A stretch of 64,000 nucleotides of DNA from Fomes fomentarius (taxonomy: Eukaryota > Basidiomycota > Agaricomycetes > Polyporales > Polyporaceae), in contig JABYQN010000012.1 in assembly GCA_022606135.1 (NCBI GenBank), forward strand, positions 806,001 through 870,000. Direction: 5' to 3'. Positions 11,895-22,867 of this stretch are shown in pieces; the first letter of the stretch is position 1; every line of letters starts with the position of its first letter. The notes beneath the pieces were generated by a model, which did no database searches, was not told where the DNA came from, and worked only from the letters and a program-made list of their open reading frames with translations. The position numbers were made by a program, and so were the translations under genes.

Positions 11895-13689
11895 ATGGCG
11901 ACGACCCTCGCGGCCTGGCAAGACGAGCCAAACTTTCGTGGTACCTTTTCCATCCTCAGCAGTTGCCTCAGCACCCTCTTTCTATGCGTCTGGACTGCTC
12001 TGCATGCCGACATCCCCCAAGTAGATGCCAAACTCAGGAGATTCGTCGACAAGACAGGTTGGGTCTTCATTGGCCTAGTCGCACCTGAGCTACTCCTTTG
12101 GGTGGCATTCCAGCAACGTCGTGCAGCACACGCCCTTACGTCGTACGCAAAACAGCGACTCTCCTCTCCCCCAGTTCCGCCTACCTGGCTTGCGAAGAAG
12201 ATACGCGAAGTGCGGCGCCTCATGGTGAGCTCGTTACGCTGCTGGTCCCTGTCGTTGATTTGAGCGTATTCTGTAGTGCATGCGCCAGCAAACAGGTCAA
12301 GAGACACAATCAGACGATTCTGTCCACCAAACTAGTACGATTGAAAGTGGTAACATTCGGGGTGGATCCCAGCACAGGCATCCGTGGACTATGAGGCATA
12401 GCTACTACGCCATAATGGGAGGATTCGTCCTTCAGGACCCGCACTTCCAGCAGCGCGACAATCGCTACCTTCCCGACTGGCAGGGCAATGGCGTCCTCAC
12501 CCTAGCCGGTGTTCGTTACCTCATGGAACACAAACCCGATCTCATCCCCGACGTACCACTCGCGCACATCAATGACCGGAGCAAGGCTGATGTGCTCGGT
12601 AAAATCTTCGTCACCGTGCAGGTGCTATGGTTCTGTCTCGACTCCGTGAACCGCTTTGCCCAACAGCTGACCCTCTCCCTCCTCGAAGTCGCGACCATCG
12701 CACACGCCCTGTGCACGTTCTTCACCTATCTCATCTGGTGGGAAAAGCCGCTGGACATCTCGCAGCCGACCGCTATCACCAGCGAACTTGCATCGCAGGT
12801 CGGTGCGTTGATGTCCATGGCGAGCGGGGAGAGGCGATACGCATTCGCGGGGCACGTCGTTTTCGAGCGCAAGCACAAGGCCCTCGTCCAGGAGAAGCTT
12901 TCCGACAACTCTGAGAAGCTTTCCGACAACTCTGAGAAGCTTCCTGACAACTCTGAGAAGCTTCCCGACAATTCTCATGCGCTGATCAAGGTCATGGTGG
13001 CGCCGTGGATGAGGGTTGGATGGGGTACCCCTCGGAAGCATGATTCCACACCATGGTGGGTCAGGTGCATCTTCAACCTTGCCAAACCCTGTTCACTCCC
13101 GACGAATTCGGAAGCGGGAGAGAATGCGGCTACGGAGCTGCGAGAAAACCTTGCTGCTGAGGCGCATAAAACGCACGGTCTTCCGTATCCGCCGTCGTCC
13201 CGTCCCCTCGTCGCACCGGTAGCTCACCTCCAGGAGGCCACGTTCGCGTTGAACGAGGAGAGCTCCGACGCTAGTTCTAAGGCGAGCGGAATCCGTCGGG
13301 CATTGGATATGGTCTTGATCGCGGTCCTCACCCTGATCTACGGCTTCGTCCACATGCTCGGCTGGACAGCAGAGTTCCCCACTGCCCTCGAGCACTCTCT
13401 GTGGCGTTATTCCACGCTGGTCGTGATGGGTTCCGGGCTCGTCCTCCACATCGTGGTCTACTTCGTTGGACGAGTCAGGATTCATCTCCAACTTGAACGC
13501 AAGACCGACCTGAACCTGGGATACCGACTGGCTGCAAAAGTGGCCAAGGCCGTCATTGCGGGCATTCCAATCATATACCTTGTCGCAAGTGCGTACCTAG
13601 TTGGAGAGAGCTTCAGGCAGTTGCTCGCGCTCCCCCGCCAGGCTTACATCCTACCTTCGTGGGGTAACTACTGGCCGCACTTCTCTTGA
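11895..13689 (+). CDS. Uncharacterised multi-pass membrane protein, FRGT family, copy C
   Basis: Paralogue of copy B with the same architecture. Exons 11895-12224 and 12277-13689 (52-nt intron, phase 0), 580 aa. The N-terminus carries DEPNFRGT and the helix TILSSCLSTLFLCVW-like block, then WVFIGLVAPELLLWVAFQ. The second exon contains HSYYAIMGGFVLQDPH, WWEKPLD, the cytosolic APVAHLQEATFAL block, three C-terminal hydrophobic segments and the same final SWGNYWPHFS as copy B. Unlike B, its intron contains stops and must be spliced out. Residues of the central soluble region include four tandem heptapeptides of the type EKLSDNS/EKLPDNS, coded by a 21-bp minisatellite at 12892-12975. No function is known. 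The intact frames and exact conservation of the C-terminus argue that both B and C are under selection. Confidence 0.87.
12892..12975 (+). repeat. In-frame 21-bp minisatellite, four copies, in FRGT copy C
   Basis: Four 21-bp units starting GAGAAGCTT encode EKLSDNS twice then EKLPDNS twice. Units differ only at third positions and at the Ser/Pro codon. Absent from copy B, so it arose after duplication or was lost there. Confidence 0.95.
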
Positions 13690-13916
13690 GCCCATACTCC
13701 TATACAGGTCTTCGCTCAACAAGTTATATTATGTATCATCTCAGTCCGCGACTGTTGATGTCTCTATTGGCGTACACATACTTACCTTTGTATCACTATC
13801 CGATCCCCGTCGTCAACTTGTACCCTGAGTTTGTCACTATAGACTCGGAAATCACGATTCCTGACTGGTGTCATCATCAGTATATCGTTTATTATACATC
13901 ATCACTGAACCACACT

Positions 13917-15337
13917 CTACACAATCGCCTGCTTCAGCTCCTTCAGCTCCGGCTCACTCAACCCCCACTTCTCCGCAGCCTTCGCGTCGCCGCCCGCCTT
14001 GCTGCTCTGCTTGCCCAACCACTCGCCCAGCACCTTCCCGTCCTCGCCATCAATCGGCCGCTGGCACCCGACAGCATACGTGTGCAGCGCGCGGAGGACC
14101 TTCTCCTCAAAGTCGGCATCGCCCTCCGATTCGCCGTCCGGGCCGTGCGGGACGGGCGACGCGAGCGAGGAGATGAGTGTCTGGAGAAGCCCGCGTTCTT
14201 CGAGCGCGCGCACGGTTGAAGGCGACGTGGCGTAGGAGGACGGGTCCGCGACCATTGAAGCGTGTGAGTTTGGGTGGACGGTTTGTGGTGGGGAGACCGC
14301 TGATTGAGACGAAGGCTGAGAGAAGGTTGTTGATAGAGCGGTGGATGTCGATGGTGCAGTGACAGCCGTTGAGGTGCCGCTAGACGAGGGCTGGATGCTG
14401 AGCGACTGAAGTTGATCTGCTGCTGCTGCTGTTACGGCGGCGGTGGAGGTTGGGACTTGCAACGGTTGTTGGATGTTCGCTGGTTGCTGCAGGTTTGGCG
14501 TCTGTTGCGAGGACGAGGGCGATGCCTGTGGCGGCGCGGTCGGAACGAGGAGACTGTTCAGGAGGAACGCGACTTTGCGCCGGACAGTGATGTCGGAATC
14601 CTGCAGGGCATCGCGAAGAACGTCCCAGCCCTCAACTTCGTGCATCTGCTTCACGGCCGCTGCGTTGTGCTTGAGCAGGCCGGAGAGGGCGTACACGGCT
14701 TTGGAACGCGTTTTGCCCGAGCGCACTGTTGGGGAGAGGAAGGATAGGAGAGCGCGCAAAGGTGATAGAGCGAGGTACTATTGTCAACGAGCAGCGTTAG
14801 TGAAGCAGCAAGCAGTGAAGAACACGGGCAAGTACTGACGGAATTTTGAGCAGGAGGATTATTCTGGACGGCGGTGCCAAGGATCCATAGCGTTTGCATC
14901 TGGATGGCTTCCGATGAAGTAGGGCTGATGAGTAGAGAGTGAAGAGGTTCCCACATCTTCAGCTTCTCCAGGTCTAACACATTAGGAGAATCAGTCAGGA
15001 TGACATGACTAAACACGGTCTCGCCACCATTGCTTCACTCACTGTTCGCGTTGTCGATCTGTTCGATGAGCTGTATGTGGCTGTCAACTACCTTAAGCTA
15101 TAAGCTGCTCATCTTTCTACGTACGATCTCAAAGTCATCCAAAGCTTGTATCCTCTCATCCTCGTCCCTCTTCTCGTTGACCGCGACGGCTAACGCCTCC
15201 TTCATGAGTTCTGCATCGGACTTCCCGAGAATAGCATCGATGATCTCCGGGTTAAGATCCGTGCGCGGCCGCGGTGGAGGCTGGTTCGCATCGCGCGGGT
15301 CCGAGTTCGCTATACCCCATCGAAGTAGCTGCTCCAT
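13917..15337 (-). CDS. FES1: Hsp70 nucleotide exchange factor Fes1
   Basis: Cytosolic armadillo-type exchange factor (HspBP1 family) that releases ADP from Hsp70 and helps clear misfolded proteins. Minus-strand exons: 15337-15125, 15070-15043, 14973-14840 and 14777-13917, total 411 aa with phases closing. The start MEQLLRWGIANSD is typical, followed by LNPEIIDAILGKSDAELM. The 28-nt second exon gives the family core LIEQIDNAN, continued by NLEKLKMWEPL, then AVQNNPPAQNSYLALSPL and TRSKAVYALSGLLKHN. A low-complexity Ser/Thr/Gln-rich stretch (about residues 200-330) precedes an acidic helical tail. Usual fungal Fes1 is 290-400 aa, so this one is at the long end. A heat-shock-like element lies about 170-190 bp upstream of the start. 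Confidence 0.92.
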
Positions 15338-15505
15338 TTCTTTTGCTTTCGGTTGTCGCTGATCGGCGTCGAGATATGATGTTCTAGCAATACAGGATAT
15401 ATAGATGCGGCAGTATAGCTACAGAGGGTAGTGGAAGAGAAGGAAGTGCAGACGAAGGCCGAAAGCAAGCTAAATTACAGAGAGGATGATATCAAGGACT
15501 GGCCG

Positions 15506-15528
15506 GAAGGCACGAGAAGACGCGAGAA
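15506..15528 (-). promoter_or_regulatory. Candidate step-type heat-shock element upstream of FES1
   Basis: GAA triplets occur at 15506, 15516 and 15526, exactly 10 bp apart, which on the FES1 strand reads TTC-n7-TTC-n7-TTC. This spacing is the step type of HSF1 site known from yeast. FES1 is a known Hsf1 target in yeast, so the placement is plausible; binding is inferred only. Confidence 0.45.
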
Positions 15529-16512
15529 TCTCTGGCGCGACGCGGTCATCGATTCAGCCACTCGCGCGTCGCGTTTAGAGCGGAGCGTCATCGGAGTGAT
15601 ACTCAGCCACTTCGGTCGCGGACGCGTTTTGCCGAGCGCCGAGCGAAACTTTTTCTTGTCCTCGACTGTTCGTGCTGTGGCCTGCCGTCCTTCGTAGATG
15701 CAGTTGTTGTGAGTATCTCTTCTTCGCGGCTTACGGTGATGATACAACCTATACCATATAACCTCCGAAACTTCATGAGGACAACAAGTTTTCTAGTTTC
15801 AGCCTTGGCTGACCTTTTCCTGCTTGAGAGACGCGCGAGCTAGGTCGCTGACGACAGTCCCGCATCAGTCTAGGTTACGTCTCCAGAGCCCATGCATCAT
15901 GTCCTCGCTGCGTCATTGGTGAGTACACTTTCCATTCAATTCGCTACGGATGAAATCATTTCGATGGGCGGACACGAATGCCCCCGGCCTACACCAAAGT
16001 CTCCCAGTGTACAAAGTGGAGATGGGTTCGGGGGCCTGCTGAAACGCATCGAGTACCTGACCAGTCCTCTTGCCATCCCTCGAAGCATATGACTGATTCG
16101 GCTTCCTTCTATAGGTTGGTCCTCATACGAATTTACTTGTTACTTATGACTTTGCGCTCCTTGTTTACCCCGCTCTTTTGCACCGTTCATGTACAACGTG
16201 GTAGTCTCAAAATACAATATGCATCTTGTCCCTCATGCCTAGGAGAAGTCATGTACGAGGACACTGTATCACGCTCGCGCCATATTGACTCTTCAGAACG
16301 AAAAGGCTTCGTTTGACATCCGATGACGCCAGTGCAAGCGGCGCGGGCACATGATATCTGGCGCCATCTTCGCGACTGGCTGGTCGCCGCGCTCGCGACA
16401 TCCATCGCTCCATCGTTCTCACCTTTACCCACATTCCTAAACTCATGACTGCCTGACGTCGACGTTCTTCTTCTTCAATTCACCGCTTGAGGCCTCGAGC
16501 ATTCCATCCGCG
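15529..16512. other. Intergenic region between divergent FES1 and the next gene
   Basis: Almost 1 kb with no confidently coding sequence. A possible small spliced reading frame around 15898-16110 was considered and not accepted. Contains the promoters of both divergent neighbours. Confidence 0.5.
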
Positions 16513-18714
16513 ATGGGCGTCGGACATGTAATAGCTGCCGCTGCAGCCGCCGCAGCCCCTTCCCTACGCAACTACATCCAAAGCCACAGGCGGACCCTTT
16601 CGGACGACTCAGACGGCACAATTATACCCTCGCGACCTCTCTATATTCCCTCTGAACCTAGCACATCACACCTAAGAGAATCTGAAGGTGCTTCGGTGGA
16701 CGAGATGGCGCGCAAACCACTCCTAGTCGATACGCAGTCCCACTCGAGACAGTCTTCCGGGTACAGCTACCACGGACCTACTCCCGCGAGCTACGGAACG
16801 ATCACGAACGAGAGCTCTTCGGCCGTGCGCACGAGTCCGGAGAGGTACCGGAGGGATAGCTGGCTTGATCGGGTGCCAGAAGAGGCTGCGCCGGACGAGG
16901 AGCTTGAGGATGAGGATGAGTGGGATTTGGAGGAACAGGGGTACTACAGAGGTGGGTCTACACTCATGTTCTTCATTTGTGATTCGCATTGCCATCAGCT
17001 TGGGCGCGGGAGTATATGCGCAATTGGGGACCAAGTACCCGCGAATGGCTGCGGCGAGAGCTCCTGTTCTCTATTCGTGCACCTTGGTCGTGAGGCTGCC
17101 AAGCTCGGACATCCTACGATATGTGCACCCCGTGCCAGAATTTGTATGCCGAAATTTCATGCGGAGGTGCTCAGGGTCGCAATATGTGCTCGTTGCTCGT
17201 GGCTTTCATCATCGAGCCGGACCATCCGGTGGAGACGCTTCATATACCCTTGGTCCCTCAGCAGCAGATATATGCAACTTCGCTTTTTTTCACGTATTCA
17301 AACGCGACCCTGACCGGCTTCAGACCGGGGGCTAGATGTCGAAGTTTACAAGCGATCTATTCATTGTGGCCTAGAAGCCCATATGATGAAGCGTGCTTCT
17401 GCAATAATGACGAGACTACCTTGAACCTTACTCTTCGTATGTTGTGACACGATACTAACCTACTATGGTTATCCCTAGGTTCCTACAAACGGACCGTTAT
17501 GCTGTACGCCCTCGTCCCACTGACATCACTTGCAGTATTCCTCTTGCTCGCTCTTCTCCCGCACTCGATATGGTCCACCCGCGAACCGACACATCCAACC
17601 CTACCACGCTCATTCCCTTCCCCCCTCCCTGAGCTCATCCTCTCCGGCGCGTTCTTCTCGTTCTCGCACCATCTCCGCGTGCCGCTCTTCAACCTCGCCT
17701 CCCTCCTCCTCCCTCGCGTCCTCGACACGCTCCTCTTCAATCTCCTACACGTCCTCCTCTCGCAGTTGCTGCACATAGCGGCCCTCGCGGCCCTGCGCGT
17801 GCGGCACGAAATGGCGTATCCACGGCCGACCTGGCACGATACCAGCGCGTTCCGGACTGTATGGTGGCTCGCGCTCGGCTGGGGCCTTGCCGAGGCTGCG
17901 ACGAGCGTCGTGCAAGGGTACGGCCAGCTCGCGCTGTACAAGAACGTCATGGTGCCCGTCGAGCGCGTACAGGAAATCCTTGCCCAGGCGAGAGGACACG
18001 CACACGCGCAAGGACAGACGCAGACGCCGTGGGGCGTAGGGAGCTTCACGGGCAGTGTGAACGGGAGCAGGGAGTCGATGCCGCTGAGTCCGAGGAGCGA
18101 GCAGGCAGCTGCTGCTGCGGGAGGTCCGACAAACACGACGGGTACAACGGCAAGTACAGCTGTGGGTGCGAACGAGACTGGTCGGACTGCGCACCGCAGG
18201 AGCTCACATTCGAAAGATCCGATGAGCGTGGAGGAGGCGATCCGGCTCGCAGTTGACCAAGACATGGAGCAGCTCATCCATATGCAGGAAAGGGAGGAGC
18301 TCGAGGAAGTGTACGGGATGCCTGTCATCGTGAGTCGGTTTAGACTGTCGATTGTGTGCGCGTGTGTTCGTCGTATTCATTGCACTTGCGCAGTACATCC
18401 CCGTGTTCGTGCGGTGCCTGCAGCGCATCGACGCGTTCCTGTTCTCGCTCGGGTTCACGCTCATCCTCGCGTGGGCGTACCTCCTCTCGCCGCTCTCCTT
18501 CCCAGCGGGCTACGAGCCGCCCGTGGGGATATACTCGAATCACCCGCTGGCGATCACGTTCCCCGTTGTGGTCGTTGTGCACCTCTTCCTCTCCCTCTTG
18601 CACTCACCGCTCATCTTGCCCCGCATTGGCGTGCACACGACTGCGTACGTGGGCCTGCTCGTCGGCTTGGGCGGCTTCTTCACGGGCTTGGGTCTGTGGG
18701 GCGCGTTGTCGTGA
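16513..18714 (+). CDS. Conserved fungal multi-pass membrane protein, function unknown
   Basis: Exons 16513-16951, 17479-18329 and 18394-18714; phases close, 536 aa. The first 146 residues are soluble, with an Ala-rich start (VIAAAAAAAAPSLRN), Ser-rich segments and a strongly acidic end (PDEELEDEDEWDLEEQGYYRG). About seven hydrophobic segments follow, e.g. MLYALVPLTSLAVFLLLALL, LFNLLHVLLSQLLHIAALAA, WWLALGWGLAEAATSV, FLFSLGFTLILAWAYLLSPL and the C-terminal TTAYVGLLVGLGGFFTGLGL. A cytosolic loop holds poly-Ala/Gly sequence and an acidic helix (MSVEEAIRLAVDQDMEQLI). I do not recognise a named family, but length, acidic N-domain and membrane pattern look like a fungal vacuole or Golgi protein. 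The first intron is 527 nt, about ten times the usual size here; its ends (GTGGGT, branch-like TACTAACC, TAG) are good. Confidence 0.75.
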
Positions 18715-20099
18715 ATGGTGAGATGGCGACCGATCAGTCCGATTTATGTATTCTCTCGTCCCTTTTTCGTCGCTATGTTGTCGCTGTTGGATGGCATTGC
18801 TTCCGTTGTTGGAACGTTCGGGGAGATCTATCGGTGGACATCCTCACATCTACATACTTGGCGTTCTTTTTTGTATCCGTCGTGTCGTCTTCTGTTATGT
18901 ACGTTGCTGCAGTTTGAAAAGATGCCGTGCTGTCACATTGGACAACCGCACATGCTGTCGCGTTGTCGTGCACGGTCATCCGGTGGGATATGTATGTACG
19001 TACTTCGAGGATCCAGACTGTTTGCTCGTGAGTCGTTTTCATCAGTTTAAGTGCATATGTCATTCCAATCTCCCATCGGAATCAAGTCGGGATGAGATTG
19101 TAGTTCCATGAGATCTTGATCGGGAACAGAGTTGACAGGTACAGCTGCTGATTTCGACATACGGACACCGTGACTATCGTTGTTGTAAGTGAACCTGCAC
19201 TTCAAAGTTCATGACCATATATCATGGCGTCTGCTTACCTGGGCTGTGAGGATACCCTAACTTGTCCCCGTTCGTGGTTATACAGTAATCGTAGATCTAG
19301 CGGTGTCTCAACGGAGAAAAACGGCGGAAGAATTGCGGAGGAGTTATACTTACCTTGCTCATCACGAATCCGACCGGTTTAAACACGAGACTCGTCCGTG
19401 TACTTAACGAGCTTAATGACTCTGGACATGTCGACGAACCCAGTGCAGCTCATCGCCTCCATCTGCTGCTTACACCCATCACTGCCATGATGCCGCAGTT
19501 CAGTAGGATGCAAGCTTTCCATAAAAGCGCGACTGCGTGCATCGGCTGCCTCGGCTGCGCCGCCATCAGGCCAGATATAGCAAAGGCTCGTATGGTCGTC
19601 CACCGTCCGGCGCCGCACCTGTGGTTGTCCCGCTCAGCGATCAGAATTCATTCGAGGCTGAGGCTGAGCGCGTCGGGGGCGGACGCGTCCATATGGCTCA
19701 GCGGATGTGCTATGCCAGCTCTCTTCCACTTCCAGCTTTCTTCTCCTCTCCCACCGTCACCACGTCCGTTGCCTGCCCTGACATTTTGGCTTTCGCTCTC
19801 ACAGACGAGCCCATTTCCCGGTCATTTTCCCTTTGCGGCAGTACAACTGACCAGACGGCCCTCGGAGTCCGACCAACGCGTGCAGCTTGACCTGGAGACA
19901 CCCCCCCTCCCCCACCGTACGGCATTCCGACCCTCTCCTTGCGGCCTTAGCTTTCGACTCTCGTCCAGGGTCCTGCTGCGTCTTGTCACCTCCCGTCACC
20001 ACCGCTCGCGTGCGCCCACAGGCTCCTGTGGCACCACTTGAGCAACCCAATCCGCGCGCCTCAGGTTCTAACAGCGCGACCCAGCTTGGAGGCGGCCGA
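18715..20099. other. Intergenic region
   Basis: 3' UTR of the preceding gene, then sequence without recognisable genes. The last 200 bases are pyrimidine-rich and are probably the promoter and 5' UTR of the next gene. Confidence 0.5.
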
Positions 20100-22867
20100 A
20101 TGGCCGCAGCGCTCTACCTCCACAACGCGATCTTCACGACAGAGCCCTCGTCGCCGCCACTGTCCGCCGCACATGTGCACGCGCACCGCTCGCCGGGCAC
20201 CGGCAGCCGGCGCAACCACCCGCACGACCGCCAGCTCTCCTCCGTCTCGTCCTTCACGCTCCGCACGTCGACCTCGGAACACTCGCACCCGACCGAGCCG
20301 CTCATCCACGGCAGCCGCGAGTCCTCCGTCTACCTCGACCTGCTCGCTCAGCAGCCGACACACCCCAGCAGCACGCTCCCGCGCGCGCTCGGCCTGACTC
20401 TGGACGGGGACCCCGTCACGCCGAGGGAGCGGAGGATACAGTATGAGCGCAGGGTGCGCAGGCGTCTGAAGAGGCTGCGGTGGGTGCAGCGGGTGCTCTG
20501 GATCGTCATCGGTGAGTGTGCGGTTTCGTGCGCGGAGACCAGTCGGGTTGTGCTCTTGCTGCTTGTGCGCACGTCATGGAACACGGAAGCAAAGTATCGA
20601 CGTGCGTCGTCAGTTTTGCTCGGCTTTGCGGGGGTAGTCGCAAGATAGGGAAGCACGCGAAGTCCTGGCGCATCTTTGCGGGTACACCGGTCCTCGCAGA
20701 TTGGCTTGTGTGCGGATGGATGGCGAAGTTGGACTTGCGCGCGCCGTTGTCGCGCTCATCCCGTGGCTGCGCTGATTATCGCGGACTGCGGCCAACGTTC
20801 GCTCTCTGCTCGCAATCCAATCCCATGAACTTTGCAATTTTGAACCTCAACTCTCTGACAGCGGATCACGGACACCTTCTAATGAGCATAATATCAGAGT
20901 ATGTTGTCTCAAGCCGTTTCCGTACCAACCACCCGCGCTGTCCTCGATTACCTCCATTCCAAGTTATCGGCTTGCGGATGGGAGAATCGACAATGTGACA
21001 GTGGTTGGTTGATCGAGAAATGGCGTGACGGTCCAGGCTCGTACCCATTATGCCTGTTTCAGCAGAAGATGAGTACCAAGCAGAGGGTTTACCACTTACC
21101 GGCGCTAATCCCGGGTACGCATCCTGGATAAACCTCTTGAGCCCCGTCCTGCACAGAATCAGTGTACTTGACGGGGTATCCATGTCGGTCGGTCGCAGAA
21201 GACAGATAAACTGATTGACTTTTGCATCTCTGTTATGTCTGGCATTGTGGAATAAATTCGACACTAACCTTGCGGCCTTTCCTGCAGGTGGATGGGCAAC
21301 TTACAACACAGTCCGCTACTACATTAGCGCCTGGCTCCACCCTTATCGAGAACGACAAGTCGTTTCACTCGTGCTTGGCTCGTGCACGGCACTCTGTCTT
21401 GCGTTCAACGTGATCTCAGTAGTCATCACTGCTACAGCTCCGCGCTTCGGCTGGTGGTACAGGCCACGAGCCAAACATCTTCTCTTACAGGCTTTCCTGC
21501 GATATTCATCGTCAATATGTCTGCTGGCCCCTGCAGTCGTCAACGTTATCCTCGTCGTCTTGTGGAGACGGACTTCTGATGTCAACACGCTCCAAGGCAG
21601 ATGCCATTGGGACATCGACGTCGTATGGGCAGGACTTGGTGGTCAATGTGACCAGGCAACTCCTTGGGGGTTCTGGCTTGCAGGGTCCATCGTACGGCTG
21701 GTCCTCACTGCTGCGATTGTGGTACGTCGAGTGCCCGCTTACTGAGGTGGAATCTGAAACTGAATCGCAATGCAGATCGCATACCATGCTGTCTCCTACA
21801 AGTACATGGTCACACGACGCCCCTCGCGCCGCAGACACCCGTCGATCTTTCGCCACTCCGCTGCCTCGTTCCCGTCGACCTCGATTCAGACAACAGCCTC
21901 GTCGCGCAGCTTTCGGCCAATGGCGACCGTCTCCAGTTCCATCGACCCCGTCTCGGCGGGAGCAGAGAGCCTTGGATCCCCGTCGAGCCCCGAGAAGTCA
22001 GGAAACGCGAGCGACAGCGAGACCCACGCCCTTCGCAGTTCCCGGTCGCGCATCATGTCGGGCGATCTGTCGCCCTCCGGATCCAAGGTCGTCCGGCGCA
22101 CTGTCTCCGCATCACACCTCAACTCCTCGTCTGCGCCTGCACGCCAAGACGCCGCGGCGCGCGCTTCAATGTCTTCCTCGTCGGAGGAAGACAGCGCGGA
22201 GAACAGCGACGAGCATTATGGGCGCGCGATCCGCCGCACGCCAGGGGGGTACGCCCCTCTGCCCCTCGCCAGCCCGTCCCGCGTGGACGAGCCCGGGAGC
22301 GCCGGCGGTATGAATGCGTACTCGTGGGACCCCGTGCCGGATTCGGAACTGAACAGCTTCGCGGCGCACTTCCGCGCGCTGGTCGAGCAGGTGACGCGCG
22401 AGACGGTCGAGGCGGTCGAGTATGCGCAGAGCGACCAGTACGACTTCCCCGGGAGCTACGCGGGGGGAGCCCGCGACGGCGACGACGCGCACGTCATGCT
22501 GGGCCGGACGATCCACCGGATGCCGACGATCGAGTCGCTGGGCTCGGGCGAGGTCATGAGCCTGGCGAGCATGAGTGCGGCTGGCGGCTTCTCGCGGAAC
22601 TCGACGCGGTCGAACACGCTCAGCAATGCGGACAGCCCACACAGCCGGAGTGCGAGCCGTGCCAACTCGCTCGACGCCGCGGTGTCCCTGTCCGTGTCCG
22701 TCGACGGCCTCGCCGCGATGGGCGAGGAGAGGCTGGGCGAGATGGGGGAGCTGCAGACGCCGAGTTCGGCGACCAGTCTGAGTGGGCAGGTCCTCTTTGG
22801 GTCGAGGAGCACTGCGTCGTACCAGACCGCAATGAGCACGCAACCTGAAGGGTCGGAGGAGGCATGA
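20100..22867 (+). CDS. Four-TM membrane protein with long Ser-rich tail, function unknown
   Basis: Exons 20100-20511, 21288-21721 and 21776-22867, 645 aa with phases closing. Residues 1-125 are soluble, basic and Ser/His-rich. Four hydrophobic segments follow: around WVQRVLWIVIGGWATYNTV, VVSLVLGSCTALCLAFNVIS, SSICLLAPAVVNVILVVLW and FWLAGSIVRLVLTAAIVIAY. The last 360 residues are cytosolic, rich in Ser/Arg and full of possible phosphorylation sites (SSRSRIMSGDLSPSGS, SSSSEEDSAENSDEH), with one helical block FRALVEQVTRETVEAVEYA. I recognise no domain. The start ATG follows a pyrimidine-rich leader; the frame is open upstream, so an earlier start is possible. The first intron is 776 nt, far longer than its neighbours, but joins IVIG to GWATYNTVRYY seamlessly and ends with a good branch site (CACTAACC) and CAG. 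Confidence 0.75.

Noticed and set aside
15898..16110. Possible small spliced gene starting MSSLRHW with an intron to 16016
   Set aside because: Splice signals are acceptable but the short product resembles no family and the frame is not clearly closed.
17483..18328. 281-codon minus-strand frame opposite the membrane protein gene
   Set aside because: Antisense of an exon with clear membrane helices and closed splice phases; the plus-strand reading is the real one.
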